Of a DNA stretch of 64,000 nucleotides, positions 1-11,222 are shown one piece after another (position 1 is the stretch's first letter; every line of letters begins with the position of its first letter). The notes beneath the pieces are model-generated. The model ran no database searches. It saw only the letters and a list, made by a program, of their open reading frames with translations, and had not been told where the DNA came from. The stretch comes from Acephala macrosclerotiorum (lineage: Eukaryota; Ascomycota; Leotiomycetes; Helotiales; Mollisiaceae): NCBI GenBank assembly GCA_014904845.1, contig MU119224.1:310001-374000 (forward strand), given 5' to 3'. Both the position numbers and the translations under genes were made by a program.

Positions 1-1
1 G

Positions 2-1989
2 GTTAATGATCCAGAAACTAAGTACACTCTGAAGAAGCTGCTAGACAAGAAAACTTTAGGTTTTTTGAGACCAAGAACCGACCTGTCACAGTTTTCGCAG
101 ACAGAGTCCCTGAAAAAAGGTCTCGACCAAGCCTGCGTCATGTGGAGGACGAAATTCAAGATCACGGCGAGGGGCATGAGGAGATCTCTTTGGGCTGAAA
201 ATGACAAAGATCTCGAGAATGTAAGTAGTATGATGCTTCCCAGGTCGTACGCAAGGTTCTAACGACCTACAGTACGTGCTTCCCGATGATGCAGACACAA
301 CATTTGACAAATCGGAGTTTCGCGAAGCCGCTCAGAAGCTCAGAGGCTCTAGGGATATAGGGGCGCAGCTCTTTTGCTCACTTCTACGAAGCGTTGATGT
401 CGAAACCCGGCTTGTGTGTTCTCTTCAACCACTCTCGTTTAATGCTGGTGGTCCATCTATGCCTCAAGCCCCCAAGAAAAAGGTCAGACCAGCAACGCCG
501 GATAGTAACAGTGACGAAGAAGAAGAGACTAAGACTACTAATGCCAGCGCCACAAATTACCAGTTTGGTACCTCTAGCATAGCAGTCACGCCTGGTGTAC
601 CTATGAACCCTCGTCTGCGTCTTGGCCACCCGAACGCTGCAGATTATCACATGCCTAACATGAGTTCCTCAACTCGCCTTCCACCAAAACCGAAGCCAAA
701 GCCTATCCATGAGTCTCCATATCCTGTATACTGGGTAGAAGTCTTTGACAAAGCACATCAAAAATGGTTACCAGTTGATCCTTTGGTAACAGAATCGATA
801 GCGAGGCCACGAGATTTCGAGCCACCGGCTAACGATCAAGAGAATAGCATGTCGTACGTCATTGCTTTTGAAGAAGAAGGATGCGCTCGAGATATCACTC
901 GGAGGTATACCAAGGCATACAATGCGAAAACAAGGAAGAATAGAGTCGAGTCTACTCCAGGAGGAGACAAGTGGTGGAGGCGAGCGATGAGACCGTATGC
1001 TCGTGGCTACGCGAGTGATGCCGACCAGATTGAGGACGCGGAATTGGCAGCTGCAGAAGCGAGGGAGCCTATGCCGAAGAATATCCAAGACTTCAAGGAT
1101 CATCCATACTACGCACTAGAAAGGCATCTCAGGAGAAACGAGGTGTTGGTTAGTACTCGAGAAGCTGGAAAAGTTGCCGCTGGACGAGATAAAAACGCCC
1201 CTGGTGGAAAGAAAATGGAAAGTGTCTATAGGAGGACTCACGTCAAGGTAGCTAAGAGTGCTGATGCATGGTACCGACTGGGCAGAGATATCAAAATGGG
1301 AGAGCAGCCCGTGAAGACCGTTGCTCCTAAGAGAAGACCCGACGAGGATGAGATGGGTGATGAAATGGACGAGCGAGCAGGTATAAACCTTTATACCGAG
1401 GATCAAACAGAACCCTGTGTGATTCCGCCCATTGTCAATGGACGTGTTCCTAAGAATTCTTTCGGCAACATTGACGTCTTCGTTCCGTCCATGGTGCCTC
1501 CTGGAGGTGTGCATATACCTTGTAAGTAACGCCTGCTTCATTTCGGTACGTGTACTAACAGCCGTAGACGTTGAAGCACAACGCGCTGCAAGAATCATTG
1601 GCGTCGATTACGCAGATGCACTGACTGGCTTCGAATTCCGAGGCCGCCACGGAACGGCTGTCCTCAAAGGAGTTGTTGTTGCCGCCGAGTATCAAGAAGC
1701 TGTAGAGGCTGTGATCGTAGGTCTCCGTGACGAGCAAGCTCGCATTGAGGAGGCTGTCCGTTCCGCTGCTGTTGATAAGATGTGGAGGCGCCTATTGAGG
1801 GGGCTGAGAATCAAGGCGCACATCGAAGCTACCTACGGGGGCAACGATGAAGAACCTGAACCTGAAAAGGCTCAGGATGATGTTGCCGATGCGGGAAGTG
1901 ATATCAGCGAGTATCTCGACGATGCATATGGTGGCGGCGGTTTCCTTCCAGACGATGACGATGGCGGAGGTGGGTTCTTCCCAGAATGA
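2..1989 (+). CDS. RAD4/XPC-type DNA damage recognition protein, 3' part
   Basis: This is the C-terminal 629 residues of a Rad4/XPC homologue, the sensor that starts nucleotide excision repair by binding distorted DNA with its Rad23 partner in the nucleus. The gene enters from outside the window. Exons are 2-220, 273-1521 and 1568-1989; introns at 221-272 and 1522-1567 have good GT..AG ends and CTAAC branch sites. The end of the transglutaminase-like fold is visible (PVYWVEVF, WLPVDP). It is followed by the three beta-hairpin domains: BHD1 around HPYYALERHLRRNE, BHD2 around VYRRTHVKV and DAWYRLGR, and BHD3 around NGRVPKNSFGNIDVF and PPGGVHIPY. The C-terminus is an acidic, glycine-rich tail ending in GGGGFFPE. 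Family assignment is firm; whether it is rhp41- or rhp42-like cannot be decided without the N-terminus. Confidence 0.93.
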
Positions 1990-3290
1990 TCTGATTTACA
2001 CACCAACAAGAACGATATCACCCTGCGAGTACCGGTCCAAAGCCGCGATAGGTACGGCTTCTATTCCGTACTCTGAACGCTATCTCATCTTGATCATGCC
2101 TAAAGCTTGGGAGACAGGCTGAGCCTAGTAATGCGCCTGAACCATCTCGTATTTCCCCACATTACCCAAAAAGGGGCTTGCAGCAGATTGCCACGATGAA
2201 GCTAGGTTTCTCAAGCGTTGGAATACCAGCTGAGATTATCGTGAGATCTTGGCGTGTCACTGCATTCGGAAGTCCTCGTATGACAAGGCAGCCTGCTTGC
2301 ATTCAGCCGCCAATCTTGTTTCAATAGCACACCAAGGCCAAGAAAGGGATTCCACCAATCATGATGTTCACCACCGGATGAATAGTCTTCAGGTTCCGAC
2401 TCATATGACTCCGGCAAGTGGCCCGCTCTGTTTCAAGGCGAATTTGCATGGAAAACAGAAACACATCAGTTTCTGCACACTTTCGAAAGACAACGGACTC
2501 AATATACTTGGATTCCACGAGACTCGAAGCGAAGAACATGAAATCAAATTCGTCTCATCTTAAGCGATTCTCGGGCTTGCAGTTTGGTTGGAATCATTTT
2601 ATGCTCTGCTCGTCACGTCCCTTGTTTTCCCTGTACTCATGTCCACCAGTGCAACAAGATATTTGTTATCACATGCTCTGTTTCGGTCGCTTCTATCGAA
2701 CAGTCCGATACCTGAGCAAAGTTACTAAATAAGTCGCACCACAATGTTCCTATTCATATATTGTATCGGCTTATGGAAGCTGTTCTCCGTGTACGGTTTT
2801 GCTCCCGCTGTCACCCCCCCTCGACCGGCTGAATTTTCATCATTTCAATAGTTGTGACAGTGTATCAAGCTTCATGAAACATGAAATCCTCCCCGCGTTT
2901 AGTTAAAGATGGTGGGGGTATGCGCGGGCCGCATCTGGGGAAATGGCGTGGTACGCTGCGGTGCGATAGGACTTAATTCTGGTCATGGAAAGAAGATGCG
3001 TCGAACGAGGTTTCCTTTGCATGATTCGCTTCCATTCTCTTTTGCCCTATTTCTCCTGGCATCTTTATAATTCTGAATCGCTGCATAGTTTCCGGCTGCT
3101 GCTTCCTGAGATTAGAAGATACTTGTTCTCCCACCTATATTATGTTCGTGGTGAAGTACTAGTAGGCACTAGCATCGGTCCCAAACTTCCTCCTCTCCCT
3201 ACACTAGCCACTCCACAAAGAAAATCTGGCATATTGATACTTGTCTGTTGTTTTGTCTCAATATCTCCAAATCTTGGGCGCTCAGTCAAG
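1990..3290. other. Intergenic region between RAD4 and ferric reductase genes
   Basis: No convincing gene is visible over 1.3 kb. Short open frames on both strands overlap one another and show no recognisable domain. The final few hundred bases should hold the promoter and leader of the ferric reductase gene. I saw no convincing SreA-type ATCWGATAA iron-responsive site in it. Confidence 0.6.
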
Positions 3291-5199
3291 ATGTCTTCGC
3301 CAACAATACCACCTTCCCCAGCACCAACAGAAACATTCACGTCAGCCCAAAGTAGTATACTGCCATATACTGAGGGCCTCACTGGCGTGAACTTATGGCT
3401 GAACGACGTTACTAGGTATATCTCTCACTCAATTGTTCTGACATCCACTGACGATGTCTAACAGTACGGCACTATATGGCTCGCTCGCGCTGATTGTCAT
3501 TTTGGTCTTTCTGGCTCGATTGTCACAAGTCATCACCAACAAGGACCGATTCTTGACGACTCCAAATGCCCAGAAATACCAGCAGCAATATTATCCTCGG
3601 ACTGGGTCCATCATATCTTGGATTAAGAAGAACATTCTAGTTGCTCCATTAATCCATAAGAGACACAATAAAGAAATTCAGCTATCCTCGGCTATCAATG
3701 TTGGCACGATTCCTTCCCGACTACAGACATTATTCTTGGCATTCTATCTTCTCAGCAATCTTGCGTACTGTTGCATACTCGATTATCACGCCCAACCTAC
3801 AGCTGCGGTGCTGGCTGAGCTCCGTGGAAGGAGTGGACACTTGGCTACGCACAACATGCTACCATTATTCCTGTTTGCTGCGCGGAACAATCCCTTCGTT
3901 GCCCTTCTCGGTATCTCCTTCGACACCTTCAATCTCTTCCATCGCTGGGTTGGGAGAGTTGCAGTCATTGAAGCGCTGGTCCACACGTTCTGTTGGGGAA
4001 TCAACAATTACGATGCTCGAGGACTCCAAGGACTTGTATCCCACCTGGATGAGAAACCTTTTTTGATTTATGGGTTGGTCTCAACAGTCGCTATGACCGC
4101 TATTCTCATTCAATCAGTATCAGCCATTCGGCATGCTGCCTATGAAACCTTCCTTCACCTCCACCAGATCCTTGTAGCAGCAGCAACAGTAGGCCTGATT
4201 CTCCACTGCGAAAATCAAAAGCTCCCTCAGAGAACGTTCCTCTACACGCTCATATCACTTTCGGCACTAGAACGACTCATCAGACTCGCTCGCATTTTCC
4301 ACCGCCGCGGCACAACAGTCCACATCGAAGCACTTGAAGGCGACGCTTGCCGATTAACATTCAACGTTCGAGGACGCTGGACCAAGAGCCCAGGCTGTCA
4401 CATCTACGCTTACATTCCCTCCATCTCCCTCTGGATGTCTCACCCCTTTTCCGTGGCATGGGTAGAACACTCCCCATCCTGGAACCCAACATCAAACCAC
4501 TCCACCAGCACCGGAACGCTAGTTGAATCCCCTTCCGGGGAGGTAAAACTAGATTTCTCTCCCTTGCCAAGTAGAGCGACAGCCAAAACAACGATATCCT
4601 GTATCATCGCTTCCCGGACCGGGATGACGGCAGCTCTGTACCGGAAAGCATGTCTTTCTCCCACGCGTTCGATTTCCCTATCCGCTTTCATTGAAGGTCC
4701 GTATGGTGGATTAAAGGATATGAGGTCTTATGGAACGGTGGTTCTTTTCGCAGGAGGAGTGGGCATCACGCATCACTTGTCCATTCTCCACGATCTCGTA
4801 TCTGGCTTTGCAGATGGTACTTGCGCTACGAGAAAAGCAGTGCTTATATGGTCTGTGAGGGCAATAGAGCAGTTGGAATGGATCGGTGTCTGGCTAGATG
4901 ATATCCTTCACATGCCGAGACGGGAATCTGAACTCAAGGTCTTGCTGTATGTTACGAGAACGGCGTTGGGGAGAGATGAGAGCGGTGCGGTTCTCAAAGA
5001 GACGGACTTGAGTGAACATGTTACATTTGGGAGAGTGAATGTGAAGGGTTTGGTTAGGGGGGAGTTTGGGGAGAGGGTGGGTGCCATGAGTATTGGTGTT
5101 TGCGGGCCGGGGGGTTTGGCGGATGATGTTAGAGAGGCGACGAGAGGGGTAATGGGGCTGGGCAATGTGGATTTTTGGGAGGAGAGTTTTACTTGGTGA
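3291..5199 (+). CDS. Ferric reductase-like transmembrane NADPH oxidoreductase (FRE family)
   Basis: Two exons (3291-3415, 3465-5199) give a 619-residue flavocytochrome of the ferric/cupric reductase family. It would pass electrons from NADPH through FAD and two hemes across a membrane, typically to reduce Fe(III) before uptake. The intron ends in CTAACAG and joins VTR to STALYGSL in frame. The membrane domain shows the family pattern NMLPLFLFAARNNP, FHRWVGR, LVHTFCWG and ETFLHLHQILV, whose histidines are the expected heme ligands. The FAD motif HPFSVAW, the NADPH-side GPYGG and the C-terminal CGPGGLADDVR are all present. The N-terminal extracellular part is short. The substrate is not predictable from sequence, and the gene may be iron-uptake machinery unrelated to the neighbouring biosynthetic genes. 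Confidence 0.92.
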
Positions 5200-6894
5200 G
5201 ATACGTCTCTCGTGGCCTTTTTGTTCGTGTTGGGTCGATGCTGTTTTTTTTTACCCTGTGGGGAAAGTCTGGGGTTGTTCGTATGACCGCCGTTTTTAGA
5301 TTGTTGGGCTGCAGCAGGAGGAAGATACCCGACGTTGTATTTGGGTTGTAGACGGGTTCGGGGAGACCCGGTCTGGGGAGTAGGGGGTGAAGTTGGTCCA
5401 TATGCGGATGTTTATATTTCTGGCATGGTCTTTTGGTAGCTCTTTCAGATCGCCCCATGCAGTTGCATGATGTAGATAGAAAGGCCCATGTACCATCTGA
5501 ATGTTCCTTGTCTCCAAACGCGTGGGGAACCTGATACCACCTGGGCAGATTGAGGAAGTCGTTGATGGTCAGAGTCACGTGGAATTCTGCCCTTTTACAT
5601 TCGACCTCCCTCGCTCGCTATCGTTGAATATATTTCATTATCGTGGGATATCACCTGCCAAGGTTGGTCGAGTAGCAAGAAACTTGTCCTAGATCTGTAT
5701 AGTTCTTGTCAAAAAAGACGTAGGTGTCCAATTATCAACGCTCTACCTTTCAAGGTCCGTACTGCCAAATAAATTTACCACTTGTCCATTCGAGAAAGTC
5801 CATAACGCGCATTCACCCTGATCGATCTCTCTGACTGCCCGGGTTACTTCATCCACCGATGAACGAAGCGTGACTAACAATTGGTATAAAATAGTTCTCC
5901 TGCCTATTGACTTCAACCACAAACAGTAAGAAGTCGAAGAGGATGCAAGAGATTCGACCCTTTTTTCCCTCGCCGGACCACCAGATCGCAATTCCTCTCC
6001 CTTCTCCGGGAGCTAAAAGTGAACCTAACCAAGTCTATAAACTTGAAGAATTTATATCTGGACGAAATCAAGAGAGAGAAGACTTGACGACAAGAAAAAC
6101 GTTGACAACAGGAGAGAGTTGATAACAAGAAAGAAAAACTTGATAGCAAGAAAAAGCTTGACGGAAAGAAAAAGATTGACAACATCCCTAATCAGACGAA
6201 AAGTGAACTGGAGCAAATGCGGGCTGCAACCGCTCAAATACAGAACAGACTTCGCGTATACTGGTACCTTTTTCAGGTGTGCCGTTTGTCTTAGTGCTGA
6301 GGATTTCATCTGCTTCCTTGCAGTATCGGTTGGTCTCGGGCAAGGTCTTTGCTGGTACGTGAGTGTGCTTTATTCATGAATTTTGGAGTTATGCTCTCGA
6401 GTATGGGATGGGTGATTTGTTGGCTGTGATGAAGGGTGTCGGTGAGCGGAGAGGGTGGAGCGGGGCGGGGCGGGACGGGGTGAGACGCGAGGGCGCAGTA
6501 GAATGTCTAGCTGTTGGATGGACAAGAGGTTGACTGCTTTTGAGTGGCGACTTTCTCTGTGAAGCATGAACAAGTCAACAGAAGTGAACATATCTGTTTC
6601 GATTTGTGGTTCGCAAAGCAGTAAGATCTCGATGTCAAATGGTTGATGTTTCGAAAAAATCAATTGATGCTCATTTATCTGATGCCTCGCCGCTGCTGTT
6701 GCAATATGCAAGCCAAATCGTGTAAGTGAACTTCTCCATACGCCCTCCTGTACATCCAGCAAACAAAGCTGTCTAATTCTTATGCTCTTGACGTGAACCG
6801 GCACATCATGCCTCCACCTACATCTGCCATGGCCATTACCAAATCATTACTTGCCGTATATATCATCCGCAGTCAGTACTCGTGATCCGACTTC
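5200..6894. other. Intergenic region with decayed repeat-coding sequence
   Basis: No intact gene is seen between the ferric reductase and polyketide synthase genes. The central part, about 5940-6280, has coding-like lysine-rich stretches in more than one frame, described under the 6084-6180 repeat. Around 6450-6500 there is a short G-rich stretch (repeated GGGGC/GGGAC). The rest is without recognisable features. Confidence 0.5.
6084..6180 (+). repeat. Degenerate 18-bp tandem repeat, possible remnant of a Lys-rich coding repeat
   Basis: About five imperfect copies of a unit like TTGACGACAAGAAAAACG follow each other, with spacings of 18, 17, 21 and 18 bases. In one frame the unit reads as a hexapeptide of the type L-D-x-K-K-K. 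It is immediately followed in the same frame by a helix-like stretch (SELEQMRAATAQIQNRLR). The 17-base unit shifts the frame, so no continuous protein is made. It could be a decayed coiled-coil gene or a purely nucleotide-level repeat; I cannot tell which. Confidence 0.45.
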
Positions 6895-8448
6895 TCAATC
6901 AAGCTCAACCCCATTCAATGCCTCTGCTAGGCTGTCCGTCTCCAGCAGATTGGCACCTTGCTCGGGAAGCTCTGGATGCGTCGTACTCAGCTTTTCGCCG
7001 AGCTTCTCCTCATTCTCCTTCACACTCTGAATCTCTCCCTCCAACTCTTCAGGCTCTGCTTCTCCCTCACTTCTTGAACCCTCGCTCTCCGTCTCCGGTG
7101 GCGTAACCTCTCCACTCGTCCCCTGGACCAGCACCCTCCTCACATGATTCAGATTCCTCTTCAACAAACACATCTCCACCGCAATCCCCGGTCCAAACGC
7201 CGCTCCCACCACAAAATCCTTAACCTTCCCTCCCGGCGCAATCTCATCCATATCTTTCTGTCTCAACCTATCCATCACACTGAAAATCGTCGCAGATGAG
7301 CTATTGCCGTGATTGATGTATGTGTCGTAGGATGCGCGCATGTGTTCGGGCGTTATAGACATTGCGCGCTCGACGCCGGAGAGGATAGTTGCGCCGCCGG
7401 GGTGGAGGGCCCAGTCGAAGTCCGCGGCGACTTTGTAGTTTGGTGGGAGGTTGGGGAGGGATGAGAGGAGGGTATCGAAGGTTGGTGCTACGACTGAGGA
7501 CGCGAGTTTTGGGACGCGGGGGGAGAGGACGACTTTCCATCCTTTTTTTGAATTGTTAGTTTTCGTTCTAATTTCGAAAATTGGTGTTTTTGAGGGAGGG
7601 AACATACCTAAAGGATCAACATCAAACCCCAAATCCTCCTCCGTATCAGGAATCACCCTATGATCCCATCCCAACAATTCATACACAGGCTCTGCCTCTT
7701 CTCCGATCCCATTACTCAATATACACGCACTAGCGCAATCGCTGAACAGCATGACTCCAATCCTCGTCTCCTGTAGCTCGTTTATACTATCCAACTCGCT
7801 CCTCACCAATAAACTCGAAATCTCCAACGCAACAACAAGTACCCTCGCCTTCTTTCCCCGAAAACTAGCTCCAAGCGCCAGATTTGCAGCAGTTCGTAAA
7901 CTTGCCAATCCGCCAGAACAGCCAATTCCATGCAACAGGACTTTTTCCACGGGTTGTGTGACTCCCAATCCTTTGCAAACATAATGATCGAACCCCGGAT
8001 TCGCGCTATTCGTGCATGTAGTGGAAACGACGTGTGTTATGTCGGTGGGCAGGAGTCGTGCTTCATGGAGTGCTTTACGAGCAGCCGTTACTGCAAGCGC
8101 GACGCCGTCTTTTAGGAAGATGGAGCAGAGTTCGGAGATGGTGGGGGCGTGGTCCATGTTCGCCATGGGGTGGTCGACGGTACCGATTGCGGAGCGGGTG
8201 TCAATTCCTGTATATTGGTTTATGCTGCGAATTTTTCTCATTCTTTGGGTCGTTAGTGAGGGGTGCGAAGGAGGGGTAGGAGGGGACACAAACGCTGGTG
8301 TATCGGGGTAGTGACGCTCGCAGAGGATGTCGACAGCTGAGGGTTCGAGGAGGAATGGTGGGTATTCTGTTCCTATTCCTGTGATTGAGAGGTTGAGGTC
8401 TCCAAACTGGGTTTCAGTCCCGTTCTGGCACGTCCTTGAGGGTGACAT
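6895..8448 (-). CDS. Type III polyketide synthase (chalcone/stilbene synthase family)
   Basis: A 495-residue homodimeric-type ketosynthase that would extend an acyl-CoA starter with malonyl-CoA, making alkylresorcinols, pyrones or related phenolics. The catalytic triad is complete: Cys177 in HGIGCSGG, His327 in WALHPGG and Asn360 in INHGNSSS. The conserved SINQYTGIDTR is also present. The intron at 7542-7607 (reverse strand) restores the family sequence DPLGWKVVLSPRVP. It is 66 bp with no stop, so intron retention would insert 22 residues without breaking the frame. The start chosen at 8448 has an A at -3; the open frame reaches 8559 but that part looks like an intron or leader, so an upstream exon is possible. 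The C-terminus carries an acidic Glu/Ser-rich extension of about 75 residues. It lies near methyltransferase-like, P450 and hydrolase genes. Confidence 0.95.
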   Translation of the reverse strand: MSPSRTCQNGTETQFGDLNLSITGIGTEYPPFLLEPSAVDILCERHYPDTPAFVSPPTPPSHPSLTTQRMRKIRSINQYTGIDTRSAIGTVDHPMANMDHAPTISELCSIFLKDGVALAVTAARKALHEARLLPTDITHVVSTTCTNSANPGFDHYVCKGLGVTQPVEKVLLHGIGCSGGLASLRTAANLALGASFRGKKARVLVVALEISSLLVRSELDSINELQETRIGVMLFSDCASACILSNGIGEEAEPVYELLGWDHRVIPDTEEDLGFDVDPLGMFPPSKTPIFEIRTKTNNSKKGWKVVLSPRVPKLASSVVAPTFDTLLSSLPNLPPNYKVAADFDWALHPGGATILSGVERAMSITPEHMRASYDTYINHGNSSSATIFSVMDRLRQKDMDEIAPGGKVKDFVVGAAFGPGIAVEMCLLKRNLNHVRRVLVQGTSGEVTPPETESEGSRSEGEAEPEELEGEIQSVKENEEKLGEKLSTTHPELPEQGANLLETDSLAEALNGVELD

Positions 8449-9420
8449 GTTGGGCGAGGCGTATGTTGAAATGCCGCTTTCAATTGGCGTTTTCGAACCT
8501 GTATGAACACAGAAGAGAAGCTCTGGTAGAACGAGGTCAAAACAAAGAGAGACTAACACAACACTGCGGTCAAGTGTCTTGGGATGAAGCTTGCGACGAG
8601 CACGCTATACCGAGGCTGATACAAGACGGTGGCGGTGCAATAATATGCAGATTGCCGTTCGAAAGACGGGAAATCCAAGCTCCTGATGCAGGTGGATCCT
8701 CAATCGCGGAGGGGTCCTGGCGGCGAACGAGTGTGGAGGGGTCGATTACGAAGAAGCATGAAGAATTGGTGGGACAACTTTAATTACTAGTAGAAACAGT
8801 GACGTCTAAGGCTTCTCGAACCAAGGCAGGTACTCGTCGTCTGGAAAATTGATAGATGACAATTCTCAACAAAAATGTAAGCAGCGAAAGGAATTGAAGA
8901 GAACTGTCACCGCGACTTGGCGGCTGCAACCCGGACCTTGATGATTGCAGGGGTTCGGCAACACCTGCAGCAGATAATGTTTTAGAGTTAGGTAAGATGC
9001 GGTTAGACTACTGCAGCATCCTTGAACCCATTTCAGGAACATGCGACCACCACCAAACTGAAGATGTCATCCTTTCAACACTAGCTGAGGACACGTGAGG
9101 ACGAAACGGAGAGAGAATTGGAAAGATGGCAAGGAGGAGGCAACTTGACGTGTCGCTAATCGGCTGTCAGCAAGTCTTTATACGAAATCCGACGCACCCA
9201 GACGAAGACCCGGGGTCGCCAACCAAAATAACACGCAAAACGACGGTGCATTCGTACAGTACCAAATACGTCGTAATCCTCAGAATCCGATAGGCTAAGG
9301 CTACCCGACGCCCCTCTTTTTAAACCTGCAGACGATGCTTCCGCAACCAAAATCTGACACTAAACTTTCAACCACTCACCACCTTCTCCAGCATCACCAC
9401 CAACCAATCTTCACATTACT
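8449..9420. other. Divergent intergenic region (PKS / small membrane protein)
   Basis: This 0.97-kb stretch separates two genes that point away from each other, so it should contain both promoters. On the minus strand a CATACAG acceptor-like site near 8500 and a GTTAGT donor-like site near 8559 hint at a possible non-coding or short first exon of the polyketide synthase. No other gene is supported. Confidence 0.5.
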
Positions 9421-9804
9421 ATGGGAATTCTACGCCGACTCCCCTTCTACCTCCACATGCTAATCGAGACTCCCGCATCCCTAAATTTCTTCTTTAATCC
9501 CTCCGAACAGCTCACCTCGCCCGCTCCGCAAGCACACGCCGTTATCAAACAGTACGCCGTACTTTTGCTAGTTTCGAACCTGATTGCTTTGATTTTTGCT
9601 ACAAGGCAGTTGGATAGGACGAGTAGGAATGTGGCCGGGGCGTTGGCGATTTATCACCTGGCGCCGTTGGTGAGGGCTGTGGGAAGGGTTGGTGACGGGA
9701 GGTATGGGAAGGGATTGGGAGGACCGGTTCTTCATGTGGTGCTGCATGGGGTGGCCTTTCTAGGATTATTTGGACTGTACTGGGGAAAATATCAGAGAAG
9801 GTGA
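9421..9804 (+). CDS. Small conserved multi-pass membrane protein
   Basis: An intronless frame of 127 residues. Three to four hydrophobic segments are visible: around residues 5-25, 45-62 (YAVLLLVSNLIALIFA), 70-88 and 103-120 (VLHVVLHGVAFLGLFGLYW). It has the look of small conserved ascomycete membrane proteins of unknown function. The conserved-looking start MGILRRLPFYLHMLIETPAS also supports a real gene. It is 183 bp from the end of the convergent methyltransferase-like gene. Function is unknown. Confidence 0.75.
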   Translation: MGILRRLPFYLHMLIETPASLNFFFNPSEQLTSPAPQAHAVIKQYAVLLLVSNLIALIFATRQLDRTSRNVAGALAIYHLAPLVRAVGRVGDGRYGKGLGGPVLHVVLHGVAFLGLFGLYWGKYQRR

Positions 9805-9987
9805 GATGGATAGTCCTTGAATGAGTGAGAATGGGAAGAGAATCTTGGGAGACGGCGACGTTGTCGGAAATGCTAAGGATGGATATGGAGTGCCAGCAAT
9901 AGCATCTAGCTATCATATCCATTGACAGAAATTGTGATTCTATCTTCGTATTTCGTAGCAATCATACACTCTATCAAGCCACTCCCT

Positions 9988-11031
9988 CTATTCCTTGACT
10001 CCAATAACCCAAGTCATATACCCCGTGGGAAAGGTATGCTGCTCCTGCCCGCTCCTAACAGTCCAACCATCACAACTCGCACCACACTCCTTCATCAGCG
10101 CCTGAACCTCCTCCGACGTTCTCGTTCGCAAAGACGAGATATACCCATCGAATACCAAAACGAACGGTATGATAGGAATAATATACGTGAAGAAAAGATG
10201 TCCAGGCGATCTCCAGAAGTAGTAAGGCGTAATGAGAAACATCAAGATACCCATCGCAATCATGGTAATCAGAGACGAGAAAGTCCGTTCTTGGAGCTCG
10301 AATATCCTGCCCAAACCTTAGTAAAAATCCCCAAATCGTGAACAGACATTGAAACATACCCAAATCCATCAGCGGTCTCAATCGTATTCCTCAAAATATC
10401 CATTCCAAGCTTATCCTCAAAATGGTGGAACGCGAGGTTATAAAGTCTGAATATCTTCTTCCCCTCCCCCTTATTCCCGCCCAAACTCTTCGGTGCATTC
10501 GCAGCATCCACCGGCTCTGAGATAAAACTCAAATTCTCACTCCGTTTCGCTGCCTCCGTCCAATCTGGAATGTGTGGATGCAAGTCTGTCAACACGAACT
10601 GTACAGCGCCACTGTTTCCTTCTGGTACAAGTGTTCGTGGCGAACGAGGCATGAGGCTCTTAGGCGCATTGGCCGATGTGGTGAATGGCGAAGAGGGGAC
10701 GCGGGCAGAAAGTTGTGCATTCAAATCCCTCTCAATAAATGGCGTAGGACCCCCCGCCCCAGCACAAAAATCAACATAAGTATACCCCGTAACACCATCG
10801 CCCAGGACGCGGTAGAGAGTGCTGGTAACGAGTTGGGCGGGAGAGGCTTTTTGGAGGAGGGGGACGCGGAATGTCCAGCAGAGGGTGAGGCATGATTGGA
10901 CCTTTTCGCGGAGGTATTGTGGGAACCTTGATTTGATGTTAGTTTTTTGTAGTTTTGGAGGAAGGGGATGGTGGGCACCAAGCTTGGTCGTTGATTTCGT
11001 AAAAATGGATGCGGGGGCATAGGAGGACCAT
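9988..11031 (-). CDS. Methyltransferase-like protein with two C-terminal membrane spans
   Basis: Three exons (11031-10979, 10926-10360, 10306-9988) encode 312 residues. Introns at 10927-10978 and 10307-10359 are supported by ACTAAC and TACTAAG branch sites; the first donor (GTGCCC) is weak, but splicing there restores FYEINDQAWFPQYLREKVQ. The N-terminal half looks like a class I SAM-dependent methyltransferase: VDFCAGAGGPTPFIE resembles the SAM-binding motif I and VLTDLHPHIPDW the acidic loop after strand 2. Near the C-terminus two hydrophobic stretches (about residues 208-255) would anchor it in a membrane. It is divergent from the P450 gene with only 191 bp between start codons, so the two probably share a promoter. 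Substrate unknown; methyltransferase activity is inferred from motifs only. Confidence 0.8.
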
Positions 11032-11222
11032 TTTGAATTGAATTGGGGAGAGGAGGAAAAGTATGGAGGTGGAAAAGAAGTGGTGGTGTCGACGACATTT
11101 ATAATGACAGGGCTGAGTGAATGAAACGAGGCTAGCTGCCAAGCTCAAACCAAGCATGGACCCCAGTTTCCCTTCCACAACGTCCCCGAGCTTCCTGGAC
11201 ATTTTTTTGCCATGTGTTCAAA
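11032..11222. promoter_or_regulatory. Short shared intergenic region between methyltransferase-like and P450 genes
   Basis: Only 191 bp separate the two divergent start codons, so both core promoters must lie here or overlap the opposite leader. I could not pick out a clear TATA box or factor site. The geometry itself suggests co-regulation. Confidence 0.5.

Noticed and set aside
5189..5578. A 129-codon minus-strand frame behind the ferric reductase
   Set aside because: It covers the reductase 3' end and has no recognisable content; most likely a chance frame.
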